Origin: Arsukibacterium indicum
GTDB lineage: Bacteria > Pseudomonadota > Gammaproteobacteria > Enterobacterales > Alteromonadaceae
Assembly: GCF_019100565.1 (NCBI RefSeq)
Contig: NZ_JAHRID010000004.1
Span: 62,001 to 126,000, forward strand
Direction of reading: 5' to 3'
DNA length: 64,000 nt
Shown here: in pieces, positions 47,626 through 56,589 of the stretch
Position numbering within the stretch: the first letter of the stretch is position 1
Layout of the letters: every line of letters begins with the position of its first letter
Made by a program: the position numbers and the translations under genes
The notes under the pieces: generated by a model
What the model was told of the DNA's origin: nothing
Databases searched by the model: none
What the model saw: the letters and a program-made list of their open reading frames with translations, nothing else

Positions 47626-48468
47626 ATGACAACGTTATTTGAAAGCCGTTACCCGACGCATCCGGACGACGTAAAACATTATGATACGGATGAGCTGCGG
47701 CAGCATTTTCTGGTGGATAACCTGATGCAGGCCGACAAGCTGGTGTTGTGTTATACCCATTACGAGCGGGTAATTGTTGGCAGTGCTGTGCCGGTGGCAG
47801 GCCCGGTAAAGCTGGCAGCGCCAGAGCCGCTAAAAGCAGAGTACTTTTTAAAGCGGCGGGAGCTGGGAATTATCAACGTTGGGGGCACTGGTACTGTTAA
47901 TGTTGATGGCACAGATTATCAGCTGAAAAATACCGAGGCGCTGTATGTAGGGATGGGGGCGCGTGAGGTCAGTTTCAGTTCCGGCGACGGCAGCAAACCT
48001 GCGAAGTTTTATTTAAATTCAGCGCCGGCCCACCGGGCTTTTCCAACCAAGCATCTGACCATGGATAAATGCACTGTGCTGCAGATGGGTTCATTGCAAA
48101 CCTCGAACGAGCGGGCAATTCATCAGTTAATGATTAATGACGTGGTTGAAACCTGCCAGCTGCAAATGGGGTTAACCGTGCTAAAACCGGGCAGTGTCTG
48201 GAATACCATGCCGGCGCATCAGCATGACCGGCGAATGGAGGCGTATTTCTATTTTAATCTGGATAGCGATCAGCGGGTTTGTCATTTTATGGGCCAGCCC
48301 CAGCAAACCCGGCATATCTGGGTGGCGAATGAGCAGGCCGTGGTGTCACCGGCCTGGTCTATTCACAGTGGTTGTGGCACCAGTAATTATGCCTTTATCT
48401 GGGGAATGGCCGGTGAAAACCTGGATTATCACGACATGGATAAATTCCCGGCCAGCGCAATGAAATAA
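47626..48468 (+). CDS. kduI: 5-dehydro-4-deoxy-D-glucuronate isomerase KduI
   Basis: Cupin isomerase of 280 residues converting 5-keto-4-deoxyuronate, the product of GH105 and pectate lyase pathways, to 2,5-diketo-3-deoxygluconate. Zinc ligands are in MPAHQHDRRMEAYFYF (HxHxxxxE) and a later His in TRHIWV. ATG 47626 with AAGAGG upstream is chosen over an earlier GTG. Length matches E. coli (278). Confidence 0.96.
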   Translation: MTTLFESRYPTHPDDVKHYDTDELRQHFLVDNLMQADKLVLCYTHYERVIVGSAVPVAGPVKLAAPEPLKAEYFLKRRELGIINVGGTGTVNVDGTDYQLKNTEALYVGMGAREVSFSSGDGSKPAKFYLNSAPAHRAFPTKHLTMDKCTVLQMGSLQTSNERAIHQLMINDVVETCQLQMGLTVLKPGSVWNTMPAHQHDRRMEAYFYFNLDSDQRVCHFMGQPQQTRHIWVANEQAVVSPAWSIHSGCGTSNYAFIWGMAGENLDYHDMDKFPASAMK

Positions 48469-48559
48469 GCTTAAAAGCTGCAGGCTTGCTGCAGCAATAT
48501 TTAATTGAGTAAGGCATGCAATAAGACATGCCATGCTTGGCAACAGGGCAGGACGGGAT

Positions 48560-49570
48560 ATGATAAAAATAAATCGCCAGAGTGCAGCGGGGCTGTTGCT
48601 GCTGGCCAGTATCTGGCTAAGTGGCTGTCAGCCGCAGCAGGAACACCTGACGTTGCGCCTGGCTCACACGCTGGATCAGGAACATGTGGTGCATAAGGCG
48701 ATGGTGCTGATGGGCGAGCGCCTGCAGCACTATTCTGATGGCAGCATGCAAGTCGAAATATACAGTGGCGGCCAGCTGGGCAATGAGCGGGAACTTATCG
48801 AATTGCTGCAGATTGGCAGCCTGGCCATGACTAAAGTATCAGCCAGCTCGGTAGAAAGCTTTGTGCCGCAGATGCGGGTATTTAGCGTGCCGTATATTTT
48901 TGATAACAATGCACACCTGTGGCGCGTGCTGGAAAGTGAAACCGGCCAGCAGTTGTTGCTGGATCTGGAGCCGGCCCGGTTACGTGGTTTAGGCTATTAC
49001 GATGCCGGCAGTCGCAGCTTTTACTCCACCAACACCGAAATTAACAGTCCGGCTGATTTACGTGGCAAAAAATTCCGGGTGCTGGCCAGTCAGACTGCAG
49101 TGCGAATGGTGGAGGCCCTGGGCGGCGCTGCCACGCCGGTAGACTGGGGTGAGCTCTACACCGCATTGCAGCAGGGCGTGGTGGATGGCGCTGAAAACAA
49201 CCCGCCAAGTTTTTATCTGTCACGTCACTATGAACTCAGTAAATATTATACGATGGATGAGCATACCTCGGTGCCCGACGTGCTTATTGTCAGTTTGCCT
49301 GTGTGGCAGGGGTTAACTGCCCGGCAGCAGCAATGGCTGCAGCAGGCGGCAGAGGATTCTATTACCTATCAGCGTGCGGCCTGGGCTGAAGCGTCAGAGC
49401 AGGCGCTTGCTGCGGTAAAGGCAGCCGGAGTTAAGGTCATTTACCCTGATAAACAACCCTTTCGCGACGCGGTAAAACCTTTTCATCAAAGTTTACAACA
49501 GACAGAAATTGGCCCGGTGCTTGAGCAAATTGCTGCGCTGGCTGACGAGGCGGAGGTAAGCAATGATTAA
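48560..49570 (+). CDS. TRAP transporter solute-binding lipoprotein DctP
   Basis: Substrate-binding protein of 336 residues with lipobox LSGC (about Cys22), so it is membrane-anchored rather than free in the periplasm. The DctP core contains LRLAHTLDQEHVVHKA, IYSGGQLGNERELIELLQIG and GLGYYDAGSRSFYSTN, with the Arg-type carboxylate-binding region near KKFRVLASQT. A uronate ligand is inferred from the locus. It overlaps dctQ by eight bases. Confidence 0.9.
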   Translation: MIKINRQSAAGLLLLASIWLSGCQPQQEHLTLRLAHTLDQEHVVHKAMVLMGERLQHYSDGSMQVEIYSGGQLGNERELIELLQIGSLAMTKVSASSVESFVPQMRVFSVPYIFDNNAHLWRVLESETGQQLLLDLEPARLRGLGYYDAGSRSFYSTNTEINSPADLRGKKFRVLASQTAVRMVEALGGAATPVDWGELYTALQQGVVDGAENNPPSFYLSRHYELSKYYTMDEHTSVPDVLIVSLPVWQGLTARQQQWLQQAAEDSITYQRAAWAEASEQALAAVKAAGVKVIYPDKQPFRDAVKPFHQSLQQTEIGPVLEQIAALADEAEVSND

Positions 49571-50063
49571 GTTTATCCGGCTAATCGATAATGCGCTGAA
49601 ATGGTTTCTGGCATGCTTAATGGCAGCCATCGTGCTGGTGGTGTGCTGGCAGGTAGTGTCACGTTTTGTATTGAATGCGCCAAGCTCAATAACTGAAGAG
49701 CTGGCCCGCACTTTGCTGATTTGGATAGGCATGATCGGCGCTGCTTTTGCGTATCGCACCGGGGTGCACCTGGGGCTTGATATTCTGACTCAGAAATTCA
49801 GCCCCGCTGGCCAACGAAAGATAGCTGCAGTGCTGACGGCCGCCGTTGCTGCATTTGCCGTGGCAGTAATGGTGATTGGTGGTGGTAATCTGGTGCGGTT
49901 AACTTACGAGCTGAACCAGATGTCAGCCGCACTGGATATTAAAATGGCTTATATCTACCTGGCTATTCCAATCTCAGGCGTATTGATTGCGTTTTATGGG
50001 TGCTGTCAGCTTTATGCACTTGCGACCAACCAAAATTTACCAGTTGTTGAGGGAGTACACTAA
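49563..50063 (+). CDS. TRAP transporter small permease DctQ
   Basis: Protein of 166 residues with four membrane helices and the DctQ pattern WQVVSRFVLNAPSSITEELA, followed by WIGMIGAAFAYRTGVHLGLD. It pairs with DctM to form the sodium-coupled transporter membrane unit. It overlaps dctM by one base. Length is typical. Confidence 0.92.
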   Translation: MIKFIRLIDNALKWFLACLMAAIVLVVCWQVVSRFVLNAPSSITEELARTLLIWIGMIGAAFAYRTGVHLGLDILTQKFSPAGQRKIAAVLTAAVAAFAVAVMVIGGGNLVRLTYELNQMSAALDIKMAYIYLAIPISGVLIAFYGCCQLYALATNQNLPVVEGVH

Positions 50064-51358
50064 TGGAATTAGCCATTTTAGTCTTGTTACTGGTATTTTT
50101 TGGTTTACTGCTGCTAAATGTGCCTATTTCATTTTGTATTGGCCTGGCAACGCTGGCCACCATCTTACTCAGTGTCGACTTTATGCCGGCGGTCACTACC
50201 ATGGCACAGCGCATGGCTGGTGGTATTAATAGTTTTGCCTTGCTGGCCATCCCGTTCTTTATCTTATCAGGGCTGATAATGGGCCGCGGCGGGATTGCCA
50301 AACGGTTAATTGAATGTGCTATGGCGCTGATTGGCATGCTGCCCGGCGGTTTAGCGCTGGTTAATGTGGTGTCCTGTATGTTTTTCGGTGCTATCTCGGG
50401 CTCGGCAGTGGCGGCCACCTCGGCCATTGGTAGCTTTATGCTGCCGGAAATGAAAAAACAGGGCTATGACGTCAACTATAGTGCTGCAGTTACTGCTGCG
50501 GCTGCTACCACCGGTATGTTAATCCCACCGAGCAATATATTAATTGTTTACGCTATCGCCAGTGGCGGGGTATCGATAGCAGCACTGTTTATTGCCGGTT
50601 ACCTGCCAGGTATTTTGTTGGGTATCGCGTTAATGATTGTCTGTGCTGGCTACGCCAGAATTAAGGGGTACCCGGTAGGTGCCCGTTTGCCACTTAAACT
50701 GGTGGTGCAGAAGGTAGCGGCTGCCATACCCAGCTTATTTATGATTTTTCTGGTTATTGGCGGCATTATCAGCGGCATTTTTACCGCTACTGAAGCTGGT
50801 GCCATAGCTGTGGTGTATTCGCTGATCTTAGCCGTTGGCATTTACCGCGAGGTTAAAACCAGCGAATTACCTGCTGTATTAATGAAGGCGGCAGAGACTA
50901 CCGCCATTGTTATGGCGTTGATTGCTACCTCATCTGCCATGTCATGGATTTTATCTTATGAGCAAATTCCACAGGCAATCAGCGCGGCAATGCTGACCAT
51001 CAGTGACAACCCGTTGCTGATTTTACTGATGATCAACCTGATTTTACTGCTGGTGGGCGCCTTTATGGATATGACCCCGGCGGTATTAATTTTTACGCCA
51101 ATCTTTTTGCCGGTGGCGGTTGAACTGGGCATGAGCCCCCTGCACTTTGGCATCATGATGGTGCTTAATCTGTCTATTGGTTTAGTGTCGCCGCCGGTTG
51201 GCAGTGTTTTATTTGTTAGTTGTGCTATCGCCAAAACCCGGATAGAGGCAATTATTAAACCCTTGATGCCATTGTACTTTGCAATGTTTGTGGTACTGAT
51301 GCTGGTAACCTATGTTCCGGCGATCAGTGAATGGTTGCCGGCGCAGTTTGGCTTTTAA
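50063..51358 (+). CDS. TRAP transporter large permease DctM
   Basis: Inner-membrane protein of 431 residues with about 12 helices. Motifs LLAIPFFILSGLIMGRGGIA, FGAISGSAVAATSAIGSFML, AATTGMLIPPSNILIVYAIA and LGMSPLHFGIMMVLNLSIGL are characteristic of DctM. It mediates substrate/Na+ symport with DctP and DctQ. It is 27 bases upstream of the IclR gene. Confidence 0.95.
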   Translation: MELAILVLLLVFFGLLLLNVPISFCIGLATLATILLSVDFMPAVTTMAQRMAGGINSFALLAIPFFILSGLIMGRGGIAKRLIECAMALIGMLPGGLALVNVVSCMFFGAISGSAVAATSAIGSFMLPEMKKQGYDVNYSAAVTAAAATTGMLIPPSNILIVYAIASGGVSIAALFIAGYLPGILLGIALMIVCAGYARIKGYPVGARLPLKLVVQKVAAAIPSLFMIFLVIGGIISGIFTATEAGAIAVVYSLILAVGIYREVKTSELPAVLMKAAETTAIVMALIATSSAMSWILSYEQIPQAISAAMLTISDNPLLILLMINLILLLVGAFMDMTPAVLIFTPIFLPVAVELGMSPLHFGIMMVLNLSIGLVSPPVGSVLFVSCAIAKTRIEAIIKPLMPLYFAMFVVLMLVTYVPAISEWLPAQFGF

Positions 51359-51384
51359 CAACGATTAACAGTGGGAGAGAACCG

Positions 51385-52170
51385 ATGGTAAGCTACGTGA
51401 TCCCCAATCTGGCCAATGCCTGTCGTATTATCAGCCTGGTCAGCGAATCTGAGCAGGGTTTAAGTTTAACCGAGTTAGAGCAAGGACTGGCGTTACCCCG
51501 AACCACCGCATTTCGGATTTTACAAACCCTTTGTCAGGAAAGAGTACTGATAAAACAAGGTAAAAGGTATCAGGTGGGGGCTCAGCTATTTAAACTTGGT
51601 TTAAATGTGCTGAGTTCGCAACGGCTGCCGCAGCAAGCCCAGCCATATTTACAGCAGCTGGCCCTGAAAATGGGGTTAAGTTGTCATTTAGCACTGCCTC
51701 ATGCAGAAGGGGCGCTGCTGGTTGAGGTCGTTGACAGCCCAAATGCTTTGCGCCCGGCTGCCAGACCGGGAACAGTTGCAGCCTTTAACTGCTCAGCAGC
51801 CGGTAAAATTTTTCTGGCGCATCACTACATTGACCAACTGAGTGAGCTGGCTGACTCCTGCTTGTTTAAAAATCTTACCTGCCGCAGTCAGACTGAGCCG
51901 GTGCAATTGTATAGTGAGTTGCAACGGATACTGGCCCGCGGTTATGCTGCTGACGAGATGGAATATCATAACGATGTTCGTTGTCTGGCAGCACCGGTGC
52001 GAAACGCGCAGGGGCAGGTTGTGGCAGCCGTGGGTGTTACCGGCCCGCTGGCAGTGTTTGGCAAACAGCCAATCACTGCTATTATTGCAGCCTTAAAACA
52101 AACCGCTATTGATATTGCTCTTAGCACCTACCGGCCGCAATTGCATGCCAGTAAAGCCAGCAATCATTAA
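51385..52170 (+). CDS. IclR-family regulator (KdgR-like)
   Basis: Regulator of 261 residues from ATG 51385, with GGGAGAGAA upstream. An N-terminal winged HTH includes LSLTELEQGLALPRTTAFRI. The C-terminal IclR effector domain includes FNCSAAGKIFLA and ALRPAARPGTVAAFNCSA. The name KdgR would fit, since KdgR of Dickeya is IclR-type and senses KDG, but the operator is not defined. The near-palindrome at 46747-46763 is a weak candidate. Confidence 0.86.
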   Translation: MVSYVIPNLANACRIISLVSESEQGLSLTELEQGLALPRTTAFRILQTLCQERVLIKQGKRYQVGAQLFKLGLNVLSSQRLPQQAQPYLQQLALKMGLSCHLALPHAEGALLVEVVDSPNALRPAARPGTVAAFNCSAAGKIFLAHHYIDQLSELADSCLFKNLTCRSQTEPVQLYSELQRILARGYAADEMEYHNDVRCLAAPVRNAQGQVVAAVGVTGPLAVFGKQPITAIIAALKQTAIDIALSTYRPQLHASKASNH

Positions 52171-52171
52171 G

Positions 52172-53218
52172 ATGAGACGTATGCAGAAACAAGCCACTAT
52201 AAATGACGTTGCCCGGATAGCCGGGGTGTCAAAGCGCACCGTATCAAGGGTTATTAATGGTTCGCTCAGCGTCGGCGATGCTACCCGGCTCCGGGTTGAA
52301 AAAGTCATCAGCGATTTAAAGTATTCGCCCAATGCCCAGGCGAGGGGCTTAGCCTCCAGCCGGTCGTATTTACTCGGACTGATTTACGATAACCCGGATG
52401 CACTGTATTTAGACGACGTCCAGCGCGGCGTGCTGGAGGTGTGCTCTAACCTGGGCTACGAGCTGGTGGTGCACCCGTGTCGCTATCGCAGCGAGTCACT
52501 GGTGCAGGACTGTCTGCGCTTTATGCAACGCTCAAAACTGGATGGGGTAATTGTATTGCCCCCAGTGTCAGAGCTGGAGAATCTGGCGCAGGCGTTAAAA
52601 GATTCCGGTAGCCCGTATGTGCGGTTAAGCTCAGTGGCTCTAGATGAACCCAAGCATATTGTGGTGTCAGACGACCGTGCCGCTGCCGCTGAAATGGCGC
52701 GTTACTTTGCTCAGCTGGGCCACGAAGAAATTGCGTTTATCAGCGGGCCTCAGCGCTACAAGTCGTCTACCGAACGGATGGAGGGCTTCCAGCTTGGTTT
52801 ATCTGCTTATGGCATCAAAATAGACCCGGCGCGGATTATTGAAGGCAATAACACCTATGAAACGGGCATTGAATGTGCCCGCCTTTTGTTGCAGGCCGAC
52901 AATAAACCCACTGCTATTTTTGCCAATAATGATCAGATGGCAGCAGGCGTGTTGAAAGTGGCACATAGCATGGGCATCAAAGTACCGGAGCAACTCTCTG
53001 TTGCCGGCTTCGATGACAACATGCTGGCATCCAGAGTAATCCCGGCGCTAACCACGATTCGCCGGCCGGTGCGGCAAATGGCCTTGCTGGCTACCAGCAA
53101 AATGATTATGTCGATTGAAAATAACGATAAAGCTGCCAGTAATGTTGCGGCAAAAGTGGCGCCCACATTAGTAGTACGCGAATCAACAGCCCGGGTCGCC
53201 AGTTCAACAACAGAGTAA
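52172..53218 (+). CDS. LacI-family transcriptional regulator
   Basis: Repressor of 348 residues. HTH TINDVARIAGVSKRTVSRVI starts near residue 8, with the hinge region SPNAQARGLASSRSYLLGLI. The periplasmic-binding-protein-like core follows. Start ATG 52172 is one base after the IclR stop; ATG 52181 is an alternative. The paired palindromes 46-94 bases past its stop and those before tonB/kduD have the central CG-rich form of LacI-family operators, so this gene is the likely binder. The effector is unknown. Confidence 0.9.
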   Translation: MRRMQKQATINDVARIAGVSKRTVSRVINGSLSVGDATRLRVEKVISDLKYSPNAQARGLASSRSYLLGLIYDNPDALYLDDVQRGVLEVCSNLGYELVVHPCRYRSESLVQDCLRFMQRSKLDGVIVLPPVSELENLAQALKDSGSPYVRLSSVALDEPKHIVVSDDRAAAAEMARYFAQLGHEEIAFISGPQRYKSSTERMEGFQLGLSAYGIKIDPARIIEGNNTYETGIECARLLLQADNKPTAIFANNDQMAAGVLKVAHSMGIKVPEQLSVAGFDDNMLASRVIPALTTIRRPVRQMALLATSKMIMSIENNDKAASNVAAKVAPTLVVRESTARVASSTTE

Positions 53219-53263
53219 TAACTTATCCGAAAGCAGCCAGCGGAATCAGCTGCTTTGATTATT

Positions 53264-53312
53264 TTGCTACCGATGGCAAAAAAATTGGCGTTTTGCTTGC
53301 CACCGGTGGCAA
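53264..53312. promoter_or_regulatory. Paired LacI-type operators before GH28 gene
   Basis: Site C is TTGCTACCGATGGCAA (53264-53279) and site D is TTGCCACCGGTGGCAA (53297-53312), a perfect 16-base palindrome. Centres are 33 bp apart, the same spacing as the pair at 46562-46610. The sites lie 92-140 bases upstream of the GH28 start codon and 46 bases past lacI. Confidence 0.8.
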
Positions 53313-53403
53313 ATTGGTTATTATATGTGTAATGGTATTTAAGACAGCCTGGTTTTATAGCCGTCAGTAGGTATAACAGTAACACCGTATACAGGAGCAT
53401 CAG

Positions 53404-54861
53404 ATGATCAATTTGCGAAAGCGCCTACACTTGAAAACCCTGGGTCTGGCAGGCGCTGGCTTGTCGATAATGTCACTTCAAGGATGCTCTGGTATGGCGT
53501 TATCTGCTGCTGATCAAAACAATGGCGAAGTAACAACTGACGACGAGCAACAATGGCTGCAAGCTGATGCGATTATTGCCGGTATCAGCCCCACTCAGTT
53601 TCCTGCGCGTGAATTCTTAATTACTGATTACGGTGCCAAAGCATCCAGCGGTTTTGATAATACCGCTGCAATTAAAGCGGCTATTGCAGCTTGTAATGCT
53701 GCTGGCGGTGGCCGGGTAGTGGTGCCACAGGGGCGCTTTGAAACCGGTGCAGTGCATTTATTGTCTGATGTTAACCTGCACCTGCAACAAAATGCGGTAT
53801 TGTCGTTTTATACCGATGCAGCACACTACATGCCCTATGTGATGACCCGCTGGGAAGGTGTTGAGCTGATGGGCTTATCACCGCTGATTTATGCTTTTGA
53901 ACAGGAAAATATTGCGGTTACCGGAGACGGGATTTTAGAAGGCAATGGCTCGAACAGTGCATGGTGGCCCTGGAAAGGTGATTGGGAGCGGCGCAGCTGG
54001 GATTACGATGCCAGTGTCGATCAGGCGTTAACCCGCACGCCACTGTTTGGGATGGCTGAGCGTAGTGTCCCTGTTAGCGAGCGGGTGTTCGCCGAAAACT
54101 TTTTGCGTCCGCCCTTTATCCAGCCGTATGGCTGCAAAAGGGTATTGATAGACGGCGTTACTATCCGGAATTCGCCTTTTTGGTTGATTAATCCGGTGCT
54201 ATCGGAAGATGTGATTGTCCGCAATGTTAACTTTATCAGTTACGGCCCCAATTCTGATGGCTGTAACCCTGAATCCTGTAACCGGGTACTGATTGAAAAC
54301 TGCCTGTTTGACACCGGCGATGACTGTATTGCGCTGAAATCGGGCCGCAATAATGACGGTCGCCGGCTGGCAACTCCGGTGCAAAATGTAGTTATTCAGG
54401 ATTGCGTAATGCGTGCCGGCCACGGCGGCGTGGTGCTGGGTAGCGAAATTTCCGGTGGTGCCCGCAATATTTTTGCCCGGCGTTGCCGGATGAGCAGCCC
54501 TAATCTGGCGCGCGGTATCCGGGTTAAAACCAATTCGGTGCGCGGTGGCTTAATTGAAAACATCTACATTCGCGATATTGAAATTGGTGAGGTGCGCGAT
54601 GCTATTGTCATTAATTTCTTTTATGAAGAAGGCGATGCCGGCCAATTTATGCCGCAGGTGAAAAACTTACACATCAGCAACTTGCAGGTTAAAAAAGCCC
54701 AGCGCGCCTTTGTGCTGCGTGGCTTTGAGCGGGCGCCGATTACCGGGGTTAGTTTGCATAATGTACATTTTAAACAAACAGACAGTTTAGGCATTCTGGA
54801 GAATGTAGCGCAGTTGGATCAGCTCGATTTAACGTTAAATGGCCAGGAACTAAAATTGTGA
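53404..54861 (+). CDS. GH28 polygalacturonase-like lipoprotein
   Basis: Glycoside hydrolase family 28 enzyme of 485 residues, exported (lipobox-like LQGC, about Cys28). The conserved sequence order NSDG (about 281), GDDC (about 302), AGHGG (about 339) and RGIRVKT (about 376) matches GH28: catalytic Asp in NSDG, two Asp in GDDC, His in GHG and a basic RVK at the usual RIK position. It hydrolyses alpha-1,4-galacturonan or related oligomers. It is the first gene after the paired operators. Exo or endo action cannot be read from sequence. Confidence 0.9.
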   Translation: MINLRKRLHLKTLGLAGAGLSIMSLQGCSGMALSAADQNNGEVTTDDEQQWLQADAIIAGISPTQFPAREFLITDYGAKASSGFDNTAAIKAAIAACNAAGGGRVVVPQGRFETGAVHLLSDVNLHLQQNAVLSFYTDAAHYMPYVMTRWEGVELMGLSPLIYAFEQENIAVTGDGILEGNGSNSAWWPWKGDWERRSWDYDASVDQALTRTPLFGMAERSVPVSERVFAENFLRPPFIQPYGCKRVLIDGVTIRNSPFWLINPVLSEDVIVRNVNFISYGPNSDGCNPESCNRVLIENCLFDTGDDCIALKSGRNNDGRRLATPVQNVVIQDCVMRAGHGGVVLGSEISGGARNIFARRCRMSSPNLARGIRVKTNSVRGGLIENIYIRDIEIGEVRDAIVINFFYEEGDAGQFMPQVKNLHISNLQVKKAQRAFVLRGFERAPITGVSLHNVHFKQTDSLGILENVAQLDQLDLTLNGQELKL

Positions 54862-54936
54862 TCGCTACAGTTTTTAATCGGGTTGGTGGGGCGGCAACCT
54901 GAACAGGCTGGAAGACCGCAATTTTTTATAAACTAT

Positions 54937-54953
54937 TTGCCACCGCTAGACAA
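54937..54953. promoter_or_regulatory. Possible degenerate operator before uxaA
   Basis: TTTGCCACCG at 54936-54945 reproduces the left half of the operator, while the right half (CTAGACAAA) is altered. It ends 20 bases before the uxaA start. Confidence 0.4.
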
Positions 54954-54972
54954 AACAGAGATAGGCTAAATT

Positions 54973-56529
54973 ATGAACACAGAGCAAAAACCAGGTTGTA
55001 GCGTTACGCTAAACGCACCGGCTGATCCGGGCGAGCAATTAACCCTGCTGCAGGTGCACCCGCGTGACAATGTGCTGGTGGCATTGCAACCGCTGGCCGC
55101 TGGCACCACTCTGGCTGCGCCATATCAGCATATCAGCGCAAAGCAGGATGTACCGGCCGGCCATAAAGTAGCGCTTAGTGCTATTGCCAAAGGCGAGCCG
55201 GTCATTAAATACGGCTTTGCTATTGGTGCCGCCACCGCTGATATCGCGGTGGGCGAGCATATTCATTCGCATAATCTGGCGACCTTATTAAGCGGCCAGG
55301 TTGATTATAAGTACGACGGCTGTCAGGCGCCGACGTTAAGCTTCCCCGCCGGGTTGCCGACCGAATTTATGGGGTACCGCCGGGCTAATGACAAAGTGGG
55401 GACCCGCAACGAATTGTGGATTATTAACACCGTTGGTTGTGTTAACCGCGCCGCCATGCGGGTGGCCGAGCAGGCGCGCAAACTATATAGCAGCGAAATA
55501 GACGGTATTCATGCCTTTACCCATCCGTTTGGTTGCTCGCAACTGGGTGATGATTTAGCCAATACCCGCACTTTGCTGGCGGGGTTAATTCAGCACCCGA
55601 ATGCCGGTGGCGTGCTGGTAATGGGGCTGGGTTGTGAGAACAATCAGTTAAGTAAGTTACTGGCCGCCAGCCCTGGGGTGGATCACAGCCGCATCCGCTC
55701 TTTTAATGCCCAGCAGGTGGAAGATGAAATAGAACAGGGCCTGGAAGCTGTGGCAGAACTGGTCGCCCAAATGCGCCACGATAAACGTAGCGCCTGTCAG
55801 GTATCTGACTTAGTGGTTGGCATGAAATGCGGCGGATCGGATGGTTTAAGCGGCTTAACCGCTAACCCGTTAGTGGGCCGGATTGCCGATTTAGTGGCTG
55901 CAGGCAATGGTAAAGTGGTGCTTACCGAGACCCCGGAAATGTTTGGTGCTGAACAGGTGTTTATGGCCCGCGCCGCCGATGAAAAGGTGTTTGGCGACAT
56001 TGTTACCCTGGTAAACGATTTTAAACAGTATTTTGTCGACAACAAGCAGCCGGTGTATGAAAACCCCAGCCCGGGCAATAAAGATGGCGGTTTAACCACC
56101 CTGGAAGAAAAATCGCTGGGCGCAATTCAGAAGGGCGGATCTGCCATTGTCCGGCAGGTTATTCGCTACGGTGAAATGGCCAGCAATAGCGGCTTAACCT
56201 TACTGGAAGGGCCCGGCAATGATGCAGTGTCATCCACGGCGCTAACCGCAGCCGGCGCAACCTTGTTGCTATTTACTACCGGACGCGGCACACCATTGGG
56301 CTTTCCGGCACCAACGGTGAAAATTTCATCCAATTCGGTGCTGGCCGCTCGTAAACCGCAATGGATTGATTATGACGCCGGTGGCTTATTGAAAAAAGGC
56401 CAGGACGCTACCGAGTTTAGCCAGCAGTTTTTCAGCTACCTGCTGGAAGTGGCGTCAGGAAAATCGACCCGCAATGAACAGACAGACAATCGCGAAATCG
56501 CCATCTGGAAAAATGGCGTGACACTGTAA
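54973..56529 (+). CDS. uxaA: Altronate dehydratase UxaA
   Basis: Dehydratase of 518 residues converting D-altronate to 2-keto-3-deoxygluconate. It contains the N-terminal SAF domain (HPRDNVLVALQPL, GEPVIKYGFAIGAA) and the C-terminal catalytic domain (FMGYRRANDKVGTRNELWII, HPFGCSQLGDD, GMKCGGSDGLSGLTANP). These are fused as in E. coli UxaA (495). Iron-dependent in the family. It follows GH28 by 111 bases. Confidence 0.94.
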   Translation: MNTEQKPGCSVTLNAPADPGEQLTLLQVHPRDNVLVALQPLAAGTTLAAPYQHISAKQDVPAGHKVALSAIAKGEPVIKYGFAIGAATADIAVGEHIHSHNLATLLSGQVDYKYDGCQAPTLSFPAGLPTEFMGYRRANDKVGTRNELWIINTVGCVNRAAMRVAEQARKLYSSEIDGIHAFTHPFGCSQLGDDLANTRTLLAGLIQHPNAGGVLVMGLGCENNQLSKLLAASPGVDHSRIRSFNAQQVEDEIEQGLEAVAELVAQMRHDKRSACQVSDLVVGMKCGGSDGLSGLTANPLVGRIADLVAAGNGKVVLTETPEMFGAEQVFMARAADEKVFGDIVTLVNDFKQYFVDNKQPVYENPSPGNKDGGLTTLEEKSLGAIQKGGSAIVRQVIRYGEMASNSGLTLLEGPGNDAVSSTALTAAGATLLLFTTGRGTPLGFPAPTVKISSNSVLAARKPQWIDYDAGGLLKKGQDATEFSQQFFSYLLEVASGKSTRNEQTDNREIAIWKNGVTL

Positions 56530-56589
56530 TTTTTTTCAGGCATCGGCAAAAGCGCTAAGACATTGATAACAGTACAACAGGATTTTATT

